A DNA stretch of 64,000 nt, from contig JAPWGK010000039.1 of NCBI GenBank assembly GCA_029641185.1, positions 62,001 to 126,000 of the forward strand, written 5' to 3'. This DNA is from Pseudofabraea citricarpa (Eukaryota > Ascomycota > Leotiomycetes > Helotiales > Dermateaceae). Of this stretch, positions 32,679 through 43,864 are shown one piece after another (position 1 is the stretch's first letter; every line of letters starts with the position of its first letter). The position numbers and the translations under genes were made by a program. The notes beneath the pieces were generated by a model that was not told where the DNA came from, did not search any database, and saw only the letters and a program-made list of their open reading frames with translations.

Positions 32679-33772
32679 ATTAAGCTTGTGAATTTCACGG
32701 CTTTGGATGCCGGGGTGATGTGTCTGTATACATAGAACACGCTGAGGTGGGCTGGGTATCACTGCTTGTTTTTCTTCTTTGGCACCCGTATTTATGGTGT
32801 CTTGTACCAATACTTGAGCGTGGCTGGGCCGGGCTTCTCTCTACTCATACTTTTAATCACAACTCCCCTCCAATTTCTATACTTTGTCTTTTTAGGAAAC
32901 TGCTGTGCGGAGATGATTTGCTGGGCTTTGCATGGTGAACTGCTTTTTGACAAGTTTTACTTTTTAGACGCGCCGTCGTTGATGTGAGAGCGTACGCTGA
33001 CATGGCTTGAGAAACTGGCTTAGCAACTCATGTTTCGTACTATTTCTTCTTGGTCTCGTCTGTTGTGTTAGCTGCGTTGATGTCTCTTGTATGATTACTA
33101 TTCTACGCTCCGAAATTAGATAACACCACAGTTATAGGCATCGTCACTATAGCACTGGGAGAAGACTTTACCCATACTGAGAAAAACAACCGCTGCTGGC
33201 TTACCTTATGTCTCATAGTCTGCTGTTACATAGTAAGCAGATTCAGGAATAAGTTATCATCAACCAAGACTTGTAAGATATGTATCTTGACTCATGTTTT
33301 AGTTATAATAAACAAGGCGAAAACAATCTTATGGCTTGAAATTTGTCAAAACTTTGACGGCCTAATCAGGTTTAGGTTAAAAATCTGTCGTGAATGTAAT
33401 GTATTCGAATTTTCAGACATGAGACGCTAGTATTTCAACTCGAGCTCTGTGTAAGTAGACTCTAAGCTAGCTAGCTAAAACCAATCATCTCATGGCAAGC
33501 CCTTAATCATACAAAATAAACATTTATTAAGCCCACCTCCTTACTAGCAATCACCGTTGCCAAGTATTTAAACCACCATATAACTCCAGGATAAGTCTAA
33601 GGTGATAACTTATGGTTGGAACGGTGGTTAAGAGGCCAACCCAAACAGATAGAGTCACCAAACAAGACCAGAGACTAAGCTTTTATATTAGTATACTCAT
33701 TGTTGTTTGCTTAATGAAAATTGTTAAGCGAAATGGAGACGGCCATGCCTCTATCAGACAGTTTTCCACTCC
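32679..33772. other. Intergenic, nothing recognised
   Basis: AT-richer DNA with many stops in all frames and no repeat or gene I can support. Confidence 0.5.
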
Positions 33773-33910
33773 CTGATGACATCCTCTTCTCTCTGATGAC
33801 ATCCTCTTCTCTCTGATAACCTCCTCCTCTCTCTGATAACCTCCTCCTCTCTCTGATAACCTCCTTCTCTGGCTGACAATCCTCCTCTGTCTGCTAACAC
33901 TCATCTGGTC
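33773..33910. repeat. 20-bp minisatellite
   Basis: Five consecutive 20-base units (CTGAT(G/A)AC(A/C)TCCTC(T/C)TCTCT) start at 33773, 33793, 33813, 33833 and 33853, followed by two decayed units beginning CTGACAAT and CTGCTAAC. It lies about 120 bp beyond the stop of the metallophosphoesterase gene. Confidence 0.92.
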
Positions 33911-34031
33911 GATATTCCTGCATGTGCCACCTTTCCTTCTTGAACTGCGGCCGATCCTACTCCTTAAAGTTGTATCTCGTGCCACCCCAGCACCCACGAG
34001 TCGCGAGGAGCACGAGTAGCTGACGAGTTCT

Positions 34032-34919
34032 TCATTGGCAGGGCAGATCTAGTGACACTATGAAGGGCTTATAACTTGGTCGCATCCCTTTAGCAGTATT
34101 CATCATGATGGCGGCGTTGACCATGAGGGTCTGCTTCCCAGCCTTGATGGGCCACTCATTCGCGTATGGGTATTCGTTAATTTGTTCGGTCTCCAAAGGC
34201 GTTGCTGATGAGGGATCCTTTACAGCACCATCAGATTTCCAGGTAACTATATGTGCTCCGTGTCCCTCGTGAATGTGCCCGAAGCAGTGCATAAGTGGTC
34301 TGGCGCGGCCAACGGCACGAAGAAGATTGGGGCAACCAAGGTTCTGGTGGTCGGCTTGGTCGAGAATTGAATGCGGAGGGCCATGGGTCATGACAATATC
34401 TACGCCGGAGGGAATAGGATTCGTGGCAATGGAGTTGCGGTTTGGTGCAGCCTGGTTCTTGTCGTTGAACCGATCTTCCAGAGGATGACATGGAAAGGCC
34501 CAGCCACCGGATCCAGGTGTGTATGGTGAGGCGTATACTGTGAACTTCGCACCGTTGCTGAGCTCAAATGTGTGAGTCCCTTCTTCGAGGTAAGTAACAC
34601 CGGCTTCTTTTGCCAGCGGACCTGTCATAATCTCAAGAGCATCTTCATGGTATCTCGAATACTCTTCGTCCGACATGTTTTCGACTCGACGAGTTTTATC
34701 CAGGGATATGTCGTGGTTGCCAGCAATAACTAACTTGATCTCGGCCTCGATAGTGCCCATCATCTTAACACTATCTCTTAATGATTCTAACTCTCCGAAG
34801 TTGGTCAAATCTCCAGTGTGAATGAGGACGTCGACCTCAGGCATACTGGCTCCATCGAAAGAATGCTCGTGCGTGTCTGAAATGACCATTAGACGAGTGG
34901 GAACAGTGTTGGAAACCAT
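34032..34919 (-). CDS. Calcineurin-like metallophosphoesterase (MPPED-type)
   Basis: A single-exon gene of 295 aa from ATG 34919 (the frame reaches 34934 only by a non-ATG codon). All five metal-ligand blocks of the family are present in order: SDTHEH (D15, H17), HTGDLTN (D37), AGNHD (N68, H69), MTHGPP (about 177) and FGHIHEGHG (about 213-220). It also has LPCQ at the C-terminus. The pattern matches the MPPED1/239AB-like group of fungal phosphoesterases, which hydrolyse phosphodiesters with two metal ions. The physiological substrate is unknown. It is likely cytosolic; no signal peptide is seen. The same strand carries the NACHT gene upstream. Confidence 0.92.
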   Translation of the reverse strand: MVSNTVPTRLMVISDTHEHSFDGASMPEVDVLIHTGDLTNFGELESLRDSVKMMGTIEAEIKLVIAGNHDISLDKTRRVENMSDEEYSRYHEDALEIMTGPLAKEAGVTYLEEGTHTFELSNGAKFTVYASPYTPGSGGWAFPCHPLEDRFNDKNQAAPNRNSIATNPIPSGVDIVMTHGPPHSILDQADHQNLGCPNLLRAVGRARPLMHCFGHIHEGHGAHIVTWKSDGAVKDPSSATPLETEQINEYPYANEWPIKAGKQTLMVNAAIMMNTAKGMRPSYKPFIVSLDLPCQ

Positions 34920-35395
34920 GATTAAAATATCCAAGGAAAGAAAATCTGTCGGGAAGGGAGGTTTATTGAATTGAGTAGTTTGCGTGTTTGGTGAAGAGGC
35001 TAGCGGGTACGGTTGAAGAAAGGGAAGGGAGGAAAAATAAAAGGATGTAGAGGTTTATGAATATTTAAACAAACTATCGACACTAAGTCATCCACTAGCT
35101 TTGTCTATAACTACCTACTAAATGATTGCTAGTCACCTAGCTCTATTTAGGTACCTCCTTGGCTTCAACTACGGTATCTACGCGGCTACAGGCGAGCTAG
35201 GTTAGTCCAATTGGCACGAAGAGTTGAGTAACTTTATACCTTGATATTATAGACTGATAATATGATCCTGAATTGCTATAAGAACAGTTCAAAATTATTT
35301 TCCAAGATTGTAACGATTTATACCTGTCCACCGATTTGGTGATATCAATATCGTCCTCATATCTTCACCTAGGAGTCGGAATGATTTCTTCACAA
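34920..35395. other. Promoter/intergenic with TAGGTACCT words
   Basis: This is the upstream region of the metallophosphoesterase and the downstream region of the NACHT gene. Contains CTACCTACTA, CACCTAG and TTTAGGTACCTCC at 35110-35160. No gene is seen. Confidence 0.5.
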
Positions 35396-38300
35396 CTACA
35401 ATGATGGTTCAATTTGTCGTCGTCGAAAAATAATACCCGAGCCCGACATGGACCCTGTGTTATGTTTGCTTGATAGTGATCGATTTAGGGACGGTGGCAG
35501 AGACCCGTCGGTGCTTCTCTGGATCGGAAATGAATGACCGGCAGCTGGATGACTTAACCCTACGGTCCCAGGTTCAAGTTTAAATTGAGCGATATTTCTT
35601 TCTTCAATCCGCCGAGCTCGCTGTATTCGATGACTGATTTCATGGTTCGGCTTGAGCATCCTCGCCTCGGAGCTCTCTGCGCCTGAGCTAATCTCGCCTT
35701 CACTTTCCTCGTCTTTCGCGGTAGTGACTGCAGCCGTCATATCTTGAAAATCTTGGTTCTCAGTCAAGCTATTCAACTCATAAGTTGTTTTATCAAGATC
35801 AAAGAAGGCCAGTATGTCTTGTGTTTCTTCGCTTTTTGACCCCGGGATATACATATCACCAGGGAAATTTGCTTCGAATGATGGGTGGTGTGATGTCCAG
35901 ATTTTAAATGCTGGAAACCTTGGGTCACAGAGTACTTCATACCGTTGAAGATCTTGTGGTCTAATCAGCACGCGGACCTCTCGAAAATGCAATGGCCAGT
36001 ACACAGCTACATATCTCAAAAACCCTCTCACAAGGCTCCTTCGACAGAAGTCGTCGTATTTTGCGCCCAGGCTTTCTTTTTTTGTTCTTTCGGGGAGGAG
36101 GCTAAATAGCCATAAGTAGTCTCGACAGATGTCTAAGAGAACCGTGTGTGCCTTTACGAGTGAGATCGAGTGTTGCCAGATATCGTTCTTTGCCTTCTTC
36201 TTTACGTTAGAGTGTGATATCTGACCAACGGTTTGCGAGGATTTGTCGAGAGATCCCAAGGGCACATAGGAAGCAGCAACATAAGGCGCGCTGGATGGTG
36301 AAAATAATAAGAATTCGCGAGCGGTTTGATGCACAAGGTATATTTTGCCACGTATTATTCTCAAGAAATGGCCACAAAGGGTATAAACATAATTATCGAA
36401 AGGACGCTTTAGGTTAGAACTCAATTCATCCAAGGATTCAATGGTCTCGCCGTGTGTTTGCTCATCATGTGTACTCGGGAGATGAACGGCCCAGTCGTCA
36501 TTGTGCCGGTTTTTGGGGATCAATCCATCGCTTGTCAAATCGTGGAGACCTGCCGGATGGATATTTTGTCTCGACCAAAACGACATTGCAATACTCATTT
36601 CATCCAGAGAAAGAGGTCTAGCTGCAGCAATGATGATGTGGAGCATCTTTCGAGCATCCGAAGGAAAACGGCTATTTTGGAGCAATCGCGTATAAACCTC
36701 GTCGATATCGCGACTCTCTAAGATAGCGTTGAGTTCTTTTTCGGATGCGCCTGCTCTCAAAGCATCCTTTAGCAGTTTGATAATCAAAGTAGTCCACAGA
36801 AAAGTGCGATCAGCCCTCTTGACAAGTTGAACATGAAGATTTGTTAAAATTTCTGCTGGCAAATCCGAGTGTTGTAGTTCCTTAATGTGGGCATGAACCA
36901 CAAGTTCGATGTCATTGCTAATACTTTCCGTCTCATCCTCTCCCTTTAACCGGATATCTAGCATGTTGTGAAATGCGCTTTTGATTGAATTATTTGGCCG
37001 GCTTGTTATAAGTAACTTGAACTTAGGCTTTCCTGGACGAGGGATCTGGTTTTCCGAGAAGTACTCAGCTAGTGCTCTGGCGAGCAGTTCGCGGGATGAT
37101 TCTTCGCACTCATCGAGCCCATCGATGAAGCAGACCGTGTCGTTCGAACTGCTATCTTCCACTGTTTCTTTGAAAATATGCCAGAGCGTATAAAACTGTT
37201 TACTAGCTGCCACGCCCTTCTTGGCTTGTTCGCGGAGTGCGTGTTTTAGTAGTTGAGGCTGAGTGGAGTAAATCTGATGCAGAATTGCTGAAATCCCATG
37301 GACAGCGGTCCGCTGATCTTCGTTGTCGTCTTTGAAAAAGAAGTAGCACAAATTAGCTTGTGAATTGATTGTGGTGTCATAGTGCTTGGAATGTTGCCTA
37401 TCGACGAGGAAAGACGTTAATACCGACTTCCCACAACCAGGATCTGCAGAAATCCACAGAATTGTTGAAGTAGTACTCTCTTGCCATTCTTTGTATTTGT
37501 GGTGATCCAGAAGCCACAGACATGTTCCAGGAGTAGGGGGGTCATTTCTCCTCTTGTGGGATTCATAATCTGAGGTATAAAGCTTTAGAAGGCATGATTT
37601 TTCTTCATCAGTTAAGTCTAGGCACATATGTCAGTTCAATGCAAAAGTGAATATCTAATCTTCAACTCTCACCTTGATCTGATGTAGGTGTGATGATACT
37701 CTTGAGATTTGTCCATAATCGTCTGAATCCAGGGTCCTCTGGAGACGAAAACCTGCAAATGGATCTGTGATTGCCATTCATCCCAAGGCAGGTCTCATTT
37801 GGCAGATTTAGTACTGCAGAATCTTCGTCAACAACCTGGCAATCATTTTTTATCAGTTAGTGTATTTTTGTAATCCAAACAGACGCCATTACCTTGCAGT
37901 TCATATTCGGCATCATTTCCGTTTCGTAGAAGCTGAATATCGTTAAATTCTTTCCCCGTTCAACAAAAGATGAAGATATCTTGCGCAAGACCTCCGATCC
38001 ACTCTTCAACTCATCAGCTAATCTAGTATTTGTATTAGTTCCAAAACTTGCGACTTTCAAAATGTTCCCTAGCATTTGCGCCCACTGAGCTAGATCTGAT
38101 CCGCGATGTGGTGTTCCGAAGAAAGCAACACCTTTGATGTGAGAGAGAAGCATACTATATCGACCTCTCTCATTTGCAATATTCAAGGCCTGCATAGTGC
38201 TCAATATAGGTCCATGTATTTGGAGGTATGGAGTTCATACTTGTTTGAACACGAGGCCGCCGAGGCTGTGGCAGATAAAAATGACATCTCTGCCCTTTTC

Positions 38301-38684
38301 TGTAGGTGAAGTCCTCCACGACATCAAATCTTCCAAGAGCTGTCCCGCAAAAACCTCGATGCCAGCAAGACTTTTACTGAACTGTAGCGTAGAGTTATAG
38401 CTATATGACATGATTCTGGCATTTGGTATATGCGCTGGCAGAAAGTCTTTTAGCCAGTTAACGTCCTCTCCCGAGGGTGTTTGACCAGACCAGGTTTTTA
38501 TGTAATGGCCATTTAAACCATGTATAGCAACGATATCCGTAGTATTTGGTTGATCTGGTGGCTTATCTACCAGTATCTTCATCCCGAATAAGCCATCTTT
38601 CTCTGAGGCTTTGGAGGCCCCGGGACCGGCCTTGTCAAATTCATTCTTGTGTCTGGAAGAGACCAGCCTCTTCCAAGTATGCAT
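35396..38684 (-). CDS. STAND NTPase: serine esterase (alpha/beta hydrolase) fused to NACHT
   Basis: Four exons: 38684-38241, 38189-37893, 37835-37673 and 37617-35396. They total 3126 nt and give 1041 aa. The N-terminal 290 residues are a SesB/DUF676-like hydrolase: DIVAIHGLNGHYIKTW, the nucleophile elbow ICHSLGGLVFKQ (about 140), then GVAFFGTPHRGSDLAQW. A linker (EDPGFRRLWTNLKSI) leads into a NACHT domain: Walker A ADPGCGKSVLTSFL (about 360) and Walker B CFIDGLDECEE (about 460), followed by ITSRPN. After residue 600 come winged-helix-like segments including FLRIIRGKIYLVHQTAREFLL (about 700), then a charged disordered tail. No WD40, ankyrin or TPR array follows, unlike many fungal NLRs. Such proteins act in heterokaryon incompatibility and non-self recognition; a role here is inferred. 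Confidence 0.9.
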
Positions 38685-39540
38685 TTCAGGTCACTGGAAT
38701 TGCGGCGGGTTCCAAAAGCCAGTCAAGATAAATCAACAGGTTGTGGAGGAGCATTTTCAGAATGTAAGATTTTAGGCGCCTGTTTTCTGTTGCGTTCAGA
38801 ACAGTGAGGGGCGCCTGCATGCCGGTGCTCAAATGTCGATTTGAAACCTGAGGCACCAAGATATGTGACGATGGAAAAACAGCAACTGAAACTCAACTCC
38901 TCCCATCATATTTCAAAGACAATATAATTGCTGATCATAATTGAAGGATAAAAGTGACCTGTGCAAGTCGGAACTAGGGGTTACACTCTAAGAATTTGAA
39001 AGACATCACATGCAAATGTAAATAAATCCAAATTATACCAGCCGATCTTCGAGTAATGTCAAAATATCCCCACTGCCAACTCTAGATGACCATGCCGCGG
39101 GATCAGGGGGTACCAAAAAGTTCAATTTGAGTGAGATATATAACTTGTCTTGTTAAGATTTGTATATCGAACAGAGATGTATCTGGAGAACTTATAGTAA
39201 CATAAATCAGCGCCTCGGCTAGGCACGGCATATAATATAGCAGCAAGCAACGCTTTCATGACTTTTAACATAACCTGTAGTAAGCGATGCTATCTATAAT
39301 TATAGCCTGTTAATACCTTTTCAAGGACCAAACCCTAAAATCACTATACAGCTTCCGCGGGTCGAGTTTTAAGACCCGACTTTTCTGATCCGAAGCAGCA
39401 AGATGTGTAGATAATCTGACATGCATATGTCGGTACCCACTTTTCAACACTCCTCCAATGCGATAAGAAGCCCATCAACATCGCATTGCCCAAGAAAACA
39501 AAACCCGAAATTAGAAACGAAAGAGAATCCACATACAATA
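38685..39540. promoter_or_regulatory. Divergent intergenic region
   Basis: About 860 bp between the NACHT gene (-) and the SDR gene (+), AT-rich, without a recognised element. Confidence 0.4.
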
Positions 39541-40699
39541 ATGGATGAACCTCTACATATCTCATCTTTATTCTCAGTCAGAGGAAGAATTGCGCTTATC
39601 ACAGGAGGTTCGTCCGGGATCGGTCTGATGATAGCGAGAGGGCTAGTGGCAAATGGGTGTAAAGTCTACATAACAGCCCTAGCATCAGATCCTATTCAAC
39701 AAGTTGTCGATGAGTTGAGGGAGTATGCCAAGACGCACGACACAGGATCTGAAATCTCTGGGTGAGTAGAGTATATATTGTTAATTTTCTGTCTTTCTCT
39801 CCTCACAATCCCATCGGATGGCATCTGTCCATGTTTTTAAGATACCCAACCTGCAGATATAGAGATTGGTTTGGACATTAGGTAGCTAATTTCCCCCTTC
39901 AGAATTCCTAGCGACCTCTCGTCTCTCGCTTCCATCAAGGACGTCTCCGAATACATCTCTAGCCAAGAATCTCATCTCGACATGCTAATTTCCAATGCGG
40001 GGGTGCATCTCGTGCCATCGATTCCTAGCGGACCCCGAGCTTCCGCAGGGTACTCGATTCAAGAGTATCAAGATGCATTGCTCTCGCTAACCCCAGAATC
40101 TTGGGACACGACGTGGCGCGTCAATGTGTCGGCACATTATCATCTCAGCGTATTACTACTACCATTACTTGCGAAAGCAGCGGAGAGGGGAGAGGGGAGA
40201 GGTTGTGTGATTGTTAATAGCAGTGTCAGCGCGAGGCACAATTGCACGGATTCGGAACAGACGGCCTATGCGGCTAGTAAAGCTGCTACGGATCATCTCG
40301 TTAGGCTGATGGCAGTGAAGTTCGCGAGGTATAAGATTCGAGTGAACTCGATCAATCCTGCCAGTAAGTACTTCTTACATGGAAGCAGAAGAAACACCGA
40401 AGCTGATGACGTATTTCTGTAGCCTTTGAATCGTATGATTCCCTTTCCTATTCTTGTTCAATCACTTGATGGATTAAGAATCCAATGCTGATTATTGGCT
40501 TACCCGACGCTTTAGAGCAATTAACCCAGATCCTGAGAGAAGTGGTCGGGATCAGAGGGTACCTTTGAAGCGAAAAGGAACAGCAGAAGATGTAACGGGA
40601 CTGGTCATATTCCTGGCAAGCAAAGCTGGATCATACGTTGATGGAGAGAGCGTCCTCTTGGATGGCGGTAGAACCTTGGTCGCCAATGGACTACCATGA
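39541..40699 (+). CDS. Short-chain dehydrogenase with a damaged or shortened 3' part
   Basis: Exon 1 is 39541-39761 and exon 2 is 39903-40363. They give MDEPLHISS, the cofactor motif LITGGSSGIG (residues 20-28), LDMLISNAG, the catalytic serine (VIVNSSVSA) and YAASK (about 197). The end is also clear: QRVPLKRKGTAEDVTGLVIFLASKAGSYVDGESVLLDGG to TGA at 40697-40699. Between them, 40425-40517 holds recognisable SDR coding text (RMIPFPIL, then WLTRRFRAINP) scattered over different frames. A single intron 40364-40517 (GTAAGT...TTAGAG) keeps the frame and gives 287 aa, but discards that text. So either the protein has lost about 30 residues of the substrate loop or this is a young pseudogene. Confidence 0.72.
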
Positions 40700-40797
40700 G
40701 CATTGACAAATTTCGAATTTGCACGTCGCTTTGGTCGCTTAATCTACACATGTCTCTTCCGAGGCAAATTGAAATTGTTATTCTGATGTACATTAAT

Positions 40798-42394
40798 CTA
40801 TAGTCTAGATTTTGGACGCCATTTAGCGTAAGGGTGCTCATCGCTCAGATCAGGAATTAGATGATCAACCGCTCGCGTATTCAGAATACCGGGGTGAACT
40901 TGGGATAGATCCGTAATACCACACATTCGCATTGTGGTTTCCAACTCATCTTTGAGAACTAAAGGAGCGGAATGTTAGCCTGTTCTATAAAGAAGGAAAG
41001 GAAACTTACTTTCGACGTATTTTTCTACACCTTCCTGTCCATAATTCAGAGCAAACAAGAAACCTCTCCCAATACCCACGCTCGTAGCACCAAGACAAAG
41101 AGCTTTAAAGATATCCGTACCTCGCATTATACCTCCATCAACAAAGACCTCCATCTTATCAAAAATCTCCGGACAACACTTCTGCAATTCGAGAAGAACC
41201 AAAATTGGTGGCGGCGATGTATCCAAACTCCTACCGCCATGATTGCTAAGAACGATCCCTTCTATACCCGCGTCCATTGCCCGCTTAGCATCTGTTGCTG
41301 TCTGAACTCCTTTTAGAATGATAGGCAATTTTGTACAGCTTCGTAACCAGGGCAGATCATCCCAACTCAGACTCGAGTCAATATATGCACCCATTATTCT
41401 TCCCAGTGCACCACCTTTGCTGTCATTTTTGGCTTTGGCTCCACTCATTGGGGTGCTCAGAGTCTCATCTGCCTTGACTCTCTCATCAGCTTCTCGCTTA
41501 CCTGCTACTGGAGCATCAACTGTCACAAAAATGGCTTTCACGCCCAACTTTTCCACATCAGCCAGCAACTTCTTGCTTTTCTCTCGTTGTTTGTCGACAT
41601 AGAGTTGAAAGAAGATCGGCAATCTTGCTTGTCCTTTGGTATCTTCTGTATCGTGTGCTGGATCAACAGCATCGAATATCTCGGCTAATGGAAAACTGGC
41701 GTTTGTGCTCACACAATGTGAAAGTCCTTGAGCTCGCATCCCTCTAGCAATCGCTTTCTCTCCGTCCGGATGTACCATTTTGGCCATGGCAGCTGGTGCA
41801 CAGAATATTGGTACGTTTATCTTACTTCCTAACATTGTCGTTGAGGTATCCACATCCTTCACATTTGTCAAAATCTTCGGCCGCAGTCCAATATCGTGGT
41901 ATGCACTGGTATTCCGACCCTTAGTAATCAAGTCCGTCGCCGCGGACGAATAAAATGCCCATGTCTTCGGGGTTAGAGTTTTGGAAGCTGCAGCAACGAA
42001 ATCGTGGGTGTTTATGAGGGAATCGAGAGGAGGTTTGGAATCGGGTTTGATTGATAATGAAACCTGAGGTGGTGATTTTGCCCAATCTTCATCCAGTGTC
42101 GAGAGATCCAACGTGCCAATTGTCTGAGATTCGGAGAGTGTCGATTTTATGAGAGAAGGTGCATGGATTTCGTCATAAGCTTTGCTCGCATCACGTCCAG
42201 CATATCGTAGAATTACTGGTCACGAATCATCAGTCAAAACTCAAGTGTGCACGGAAGCTGTACTTACTCCCGGCACCTCCAGGATGCTCCGGCGCAAAAT
42301 CGGTGACATTGTAGACAACATTGTCTACCACTATCCAAAGGTCCTCTAATCTGTTGTGCTTTTGGATTTCTTGAACTGGCACACTTCGGGGCAT
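40798..42394 (-). CDS. L-lactate dehydrogenase (cytochrome b2 type), FMN-dependent
   Basis: Exons: 42394-42268, 42215-41010 and 40958-40798. They total 1494 nt and give 497 aa. Residues 1-80 are a cytochrome b5 domain: the heme ligands are H37 in EHPGGAG and H60 in YDEIHAPS. The remainder is the FMN alpha-hydroxy-acid dehydrogenase barrel: FYSSAATDLIT, FCAPAAMAKMVHPDGE, LPIFFQLYVDK, FVTVDAPVAGKREAD, ILKGVQTATDAKRA, and the catalytic-His block SNHGGRSLD (about 366). The last exon supplies LKDELETTMRMCGITDLSQV, the usual C-terminal helix. It oxidises L-lactate (or a related 2-hydroxy acid) and passes electrons through the heme. Yeast Cyb2 is in the mitochondrial intermembrane space, but no clear targeting peptide is seen from this ATG. 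Its stop lies 98 bp from the stop of the convergent SDR. Confidence 0.93.
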
Positions 42395-43864
42395 GGTCGC
42401 TGAACAAATCCACGCAGATAATGTAAGGAAAGGGATCAATCGAAGTAAAATGAAAACTGTCAGTGAAAGTAATCGAAGAGGTATGATCGGGAAGGCGAAC
42501 GGTAGATTCAAAGTCAATTATGTACATGGGTCGCGGAATGGTCACCGTCATTTTGGAGGCGGCGTTGTTGAGTCTTGGTTCTCCAGTTCGCCCTCATTTG
42601 ACCCGACGGTCTTCTCCCCGATCACGTGTTGCGGGTATCACGCTTATCACGACCAAGCCCCGTGCTTAAATATTAGAGTCTGAATTAAGAGACAAGCTGC
42701 TTGCTACGAGATAATAAAAAAGTCTTCACTAATTTTTATTGGGCTCTGCTCTGTTCTTAGTGATAAGAGAGTTTAACTGTCATTATTCTTACCATCTTCA
42801 ATTAAGCACAGGGCATTTCATACTCAATCAACTTAATGTTTACATTATCTACTCATATTAATCGATATTTGCCATATTTGATTTTGTTTCAATAGAGCAA
42901 AATAAATTCTACGGGAACAGAAACAAAGCCTACATTCCGGAGATTTTCCTAATTATACATCTCTGGGAAAATCTTGTAGAATTCATGCTGAAGAGTACGA
43001 TCGACTAACATTACTTCAGACCCTTAAAATCATGATCCTATCAACTCCACTCCTCTCCCTTAGATTCTGTTTCGTCTTATTTTTATTGCTCGAAACTGTA
43101 GACATGCCATTTAAACTGCTGTGTTGTTCTGCGAGATCTAAGAAGCTTTTGTGGACGCTGGTTTCTCAGACTTGAATTTTCGAGGGGGATCGAGGTGAAG
43201 GAGCCGGCGATTCTCTAAAAAGACCCTGGTTTACAGAGCTTTGATATCAATACTCATAGTAAATGATCTACAGACAATGCTCCGTAACGAGGGTCTTCTC
43301 TATACTTGTCCAGCTTCGCTACTGGCTAGCATTCTGCTTTGTAAAAATCAGAAGAGCAGAGTCGAACAATAATCGTTGAGCGAGGTGCTCGGCTTCATTC
43401 ACGTGACGTGGTACACTAACTTGGTATTCGACTAAATTCCCCTCCATCCACGCTCAAATACTATTGCTTGGCCGAACGCCCCTTTACTAGCCCTCCTATT
43501 GAATGATTAGAACTACAGCGAGAATTAATCAGGGCCCTTAAGTTTATCATAAATACCTAGGTATTTGAAGCTTCGGCAAGACTTACGGAGCAGGATGGAT
43601 ATATGTGTTTATGAAAATGACAACTGAGAGCCTTAAAGCTGTTAGGATTGTAATAGTTGGTTGTCTTTGTGAGCCTCCCAAGGAAGAACCCGTCGGGGGT
43701 AAATATCCAGATCCAAAGCCCTGTACCTTCATCTGCAAAAAGACTCAATGTATTTGTTTCTGTAAGAAGAATACTTCGTTCTGTGCAGTGAAGATGATGG
43801 ACCATGTTGAGAGTCACTTACGTGGTATTAGCATTAGATACGACTAATCAAGGTCAACTGCCTT
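42395..43864. other. Intergenic, one perfect 16-bp palindrome
   Basis: About 1.5 kb with no supported gene. The perfect palindrome AAATACCTAGGTATTT lies at 43551-43566. Short open frames at 43557-43847 lack recognisable features. Confidence 0.5.

Noticed and set aside
33773..33910. CRISPR-like short repeats
   Set aside because: Units are directly tandem without spacers, and the genome is eukaryotic; it is a minisatellite.
42395..42517. N-terminal extension of the cytochrome b2-type enzyme with a hydrophobic stretch
   Set aside because: The frame is open but begins at a non-ATG codon. The ATG at 42394 gives the expected cytochrome b5 start. A mitochondrial targeting role for the extension is not supported.
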